IMG/VR virus record: IMGVR_UViG_3300027985_000891
Location: 1-64,000 of that record
Length of the DNA stretch: 64,000 nucleotides
Direction: 5' to 3' (one strand)
Source: a virus
Part shown: positions 62,754 through 64,000 of the stretch, piece by piece
Layout: each line of letters starts with the position of its first letter
Position numbering within the stretch: the first letter of the stretch is position 1
Translations under genes and position numbers: made by a program
Notes under the pieces: model-generated
The model's input: only the letters and a program-made list of their open reading frames with translations
The model's database searches: none
What the model was told of the DNA's origin: nothing

Positions 62754-63479
62754 TTACTGCATATATAACTTATCAGTAAAGAGAATTTCCTTGAGTTTCG
62801 CTTCAAAATCATTCATCAACCCCAAGTCTCTCAAGGCATAAACTACTGCCACATCTACAATCTTTCTCCACAGGAACGTACTATCAATTATAAAGTCCGA
62901 ATCCTGGCTTACCTGTTCGCCGGCAGCATTGGTATAAGACGAAGCTTGATCTAGTAACGAGGGTGCTGCAATATTATCCGGTTTAAACATGTAGTCCATA
63001 TAGAACTCCACGATTTCGTGTTCCGGTTTTTTATACACATAGTACCCGTCATTCCCCTCTTCTCCAAAGGTCTCTTCCCATTCAAAACTAGGCTCCCAAT
63101 AAGGATCTTTTAAAGACTCGTTGACATCATCTGTTTGAATAGTGAATACCCGAAGTCTTCTTTTCTTATCACAATCCTTGGTTTTAAATATGGCCCATTG
63201 CGTTAATGCTCTATAGTATTTGTCCGGAAACTTAAATACTACACATTCACTTGTGGACCTGACCACAGAGAGTTTCTGTTTCTTTTTCTCCAATAACCGT
63301 AAATGATTACGGATGGTAGTATTGATTTCTGATAAAGCGTAGAAGTTCTCCAGTACGACTTCTTTAGCATGATTGAAGTAAGAATCCCGGGCGGCAACCG
63401 ATATTTTCTTGTTGTACCCTGAATCTATTCTATTAATCTGCTTGATGAACTCATAATGGAACTGCGTCGCTTTAATCAT
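62754..63479 (-). CDS. Structural protein, connector-type
   Basis: 241 residues, ATG at 63479 overlapping the previous gene by 8 bases. The start (IKATQFHYEFIKQINRIDSGYNKKISVAARDSYFNHAKEV) has the look of small crAss-like head/connector proteins that begin with a helical Phe/Tyr/Asn-rich stretch. The C-terminal half is acidic with aromatic clusters, and the last 45 residues are helical (WRKIVDVAVVYALRDLGLMNDF). Function inferred from position before the candidate capsid gene. Confidence 0.55.
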   Translation of the reverse strand: MIKATQFHYEFIKQINRIDSGYNKKISVAARDSYFNHAKEVVLENFYALSEINTTIRNHLRLLEKKKQKLSVVRSTSECVVFKFPDKYYRALTQWAIFKTKDCDKKRRLRVFTIQTDDVNESLKDPYWEPSFEWEETFGEEGNDGYYVYKKPEHEIVEFYMDYMFKPDNIAAPSLLDQASSYTNAAGEQVSQDSDFIIDSTFLWRKIVDVAVVYALRDLGLMNDFEAKLKEILFTDKLYMQ

Positions 63480-63999
63480 TTTCCAATGCTTTCTCTAATC
63501 GGATCATTACTTCCTGGTTCGCAGGATCGTTGAAATACTCATAAAGTTTACCATCAGTAGTCGCTATAGGTGTACCAAAGAGTAAGTAACCTTGCGTCTT
63601 ATGCTTTTTCAATTTTCCAGTCGCCTTTGCTTTCTGGATCTTATGTCGGATGTTTAGTTCTTCGGTGTCTGCCTGACACATTTCAATGAATGCTTTTTGC
63701 TTGGTCAGTTTGGTACCTCCCATCATTGTCTTGTTGTCCTGGCTGGCATCCCATAGAACTTCATCTATAATACCGCGTTCAACACTTTCATTCGAGATCA
63801 ATCCCAGGGCGAGGGCTATCTTCATCTTCTTAGCATCGTTTAAAGCTGCGTACAACTTCGTTGCTTCAACAGAGAGCGTTCTCGCCTCTTTCTTGATCTG
63901 AGTGTCAATGTTCTTATCAGTGATCACATACTTCACTCGTTGAGATAGAACCGGATTAATCTTCTCACCTCCATGTTGGAAGTGATGATCCGCATTCAT
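63472..63999 (-). CDS. Small head-region protein, start near or beyond the window edge
   Basis: 175 residues from an ATG at 63999, two bases from the window end, so a longer N-terminus cannot be excluded. Charged and largely helical (KIALALGLISNESVERGIIDEVLW; HKIQKAKATGKLKKHKTQG). The C-terminus overlaps the next gene. No family recognised. Its place upstream of the capsid candidate suggests a scaffold, small head or terminase-associated protein. Confidence 0.5.
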   Translation of the reverse strand: MNADHHFQHGGEKINPVLSQRVKYVITDKNIDTQIKKEARTLSVEATKLYAALNDAKKMKIALALGLISNESVERGIIDEVLWDASQDNKTMMGGTKLTKQKAFIEMCQADTEELNIRHKIQKAKATGKLKKHKTQGYLLFGTPIATTDGKLYEYFNDPANQEVMIRLEKALEND

Positions 64000-64000
64000 T

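Noticed and set aside
1-64000. Recoded stop codons (TAG or TGA read through), known in some crAss-like phages
   Set aside because: TAG, TGA and TAA all end genes that are followed at once by properly placed starts, and giant frames are intact under the standard code.
1-64000. tRNA genes, integrase, transposase or attachment sites
   Set aside because: No intergenic space is large enough for a tRNA with flanks except 25708-25787, where no cloverleaf was seen, and no recombinase motif appears in any real gene.

Overview
The window is a densely packed piece of a large tailed-phage genome, most likely a crAss-like phage (Crassvirales, podovirus-type, Bacteroidota hosts). The strongest evidence is a 3,920-residue protein (7833-19595, minus strand) carrying the crAss-type virion RNA polymerase signature: an RIPTQ segment followed about 39 residues later by an SDFDFDK (DxDxD) catalytic loop. 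It sits next to other very large internal virion proteins (904, 1,131 and 1,705 aa), a 1,895-aa protein resembling the tail muzzle/stabilisation protein, and small connector-like genes. The DNA is AT-rich. TAA, TAG and TGA are all used as stops, so nothing suggests the recoded genetic code seen in some crAss-like phages. No tRNA, CRISPR, integrase or IS element was seen.

All recognised genes except one lie on the minus strand and read right to left, mostly with 1-32 nt overlaps (TAATG, ATGA, TGATG) or gaps of a few bases. Layout in transcription order: (1) 61001-63999, head region: two small structural genes and a Cys-rich 571-aa candidate major capsid protein. (2) 59349-60969: a Ser-rich tailed protein, an unknown, a holin and an N-acetylmuramoyl-L-alanine amidase (lysis pair). 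(3) 40950-59349, receptor-binding and decoration region: five proteins built on one Ig-like (DUF11-type) head module with exchangeable C-termini, three beta-helix spike-type proteins, two small membrane proteins, a protein with 13-residue cysteine repeats, and a 1,938-aa protein with an EGF-like cysteine-rich N-terminus and mucin-like Ser/Ala/Pro segments. (4) 34618-40897, sugar cassette: five glycosyltransferase-type genes and one UDP-glucose/GDP-mannose dehydrogenase family gene, preceded by a strong stem-loop. (5) 31472-34618: a 46-aa membrane peptide, a coiled-coil protein and three connector/ring-type proteins. (6) 2726-31475: muzzle-like protein, three cargo-type proteins including the polymerase, and a nuclease/zincin-like giant protein.

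At the left edge a plus-strand gene (2-2725, start outside the window) encodes at least 32 tandem copies of a roughly 22-residue beta repeat. Its stop codon directly abuts the stop of the 1,705-aa gene.

Functionally this is the late/structural half of the genome. The inferred flow is: capsid and connector assembled; a tail with a muzzle plug; large cargo proteins plus RNA polymerase packaged for injection; several receptor-binding proteins attached through a common adaptor; and a phage-encoded sugar pathway that may glycosylate the Ser-rich virion segments. Two small genes (34478-34618 and 49444-49554) were found by reading intergenic gaps. No stretch over 300 bases lacks a gene; the longest real gap is the 80 bases at 25708-25787.
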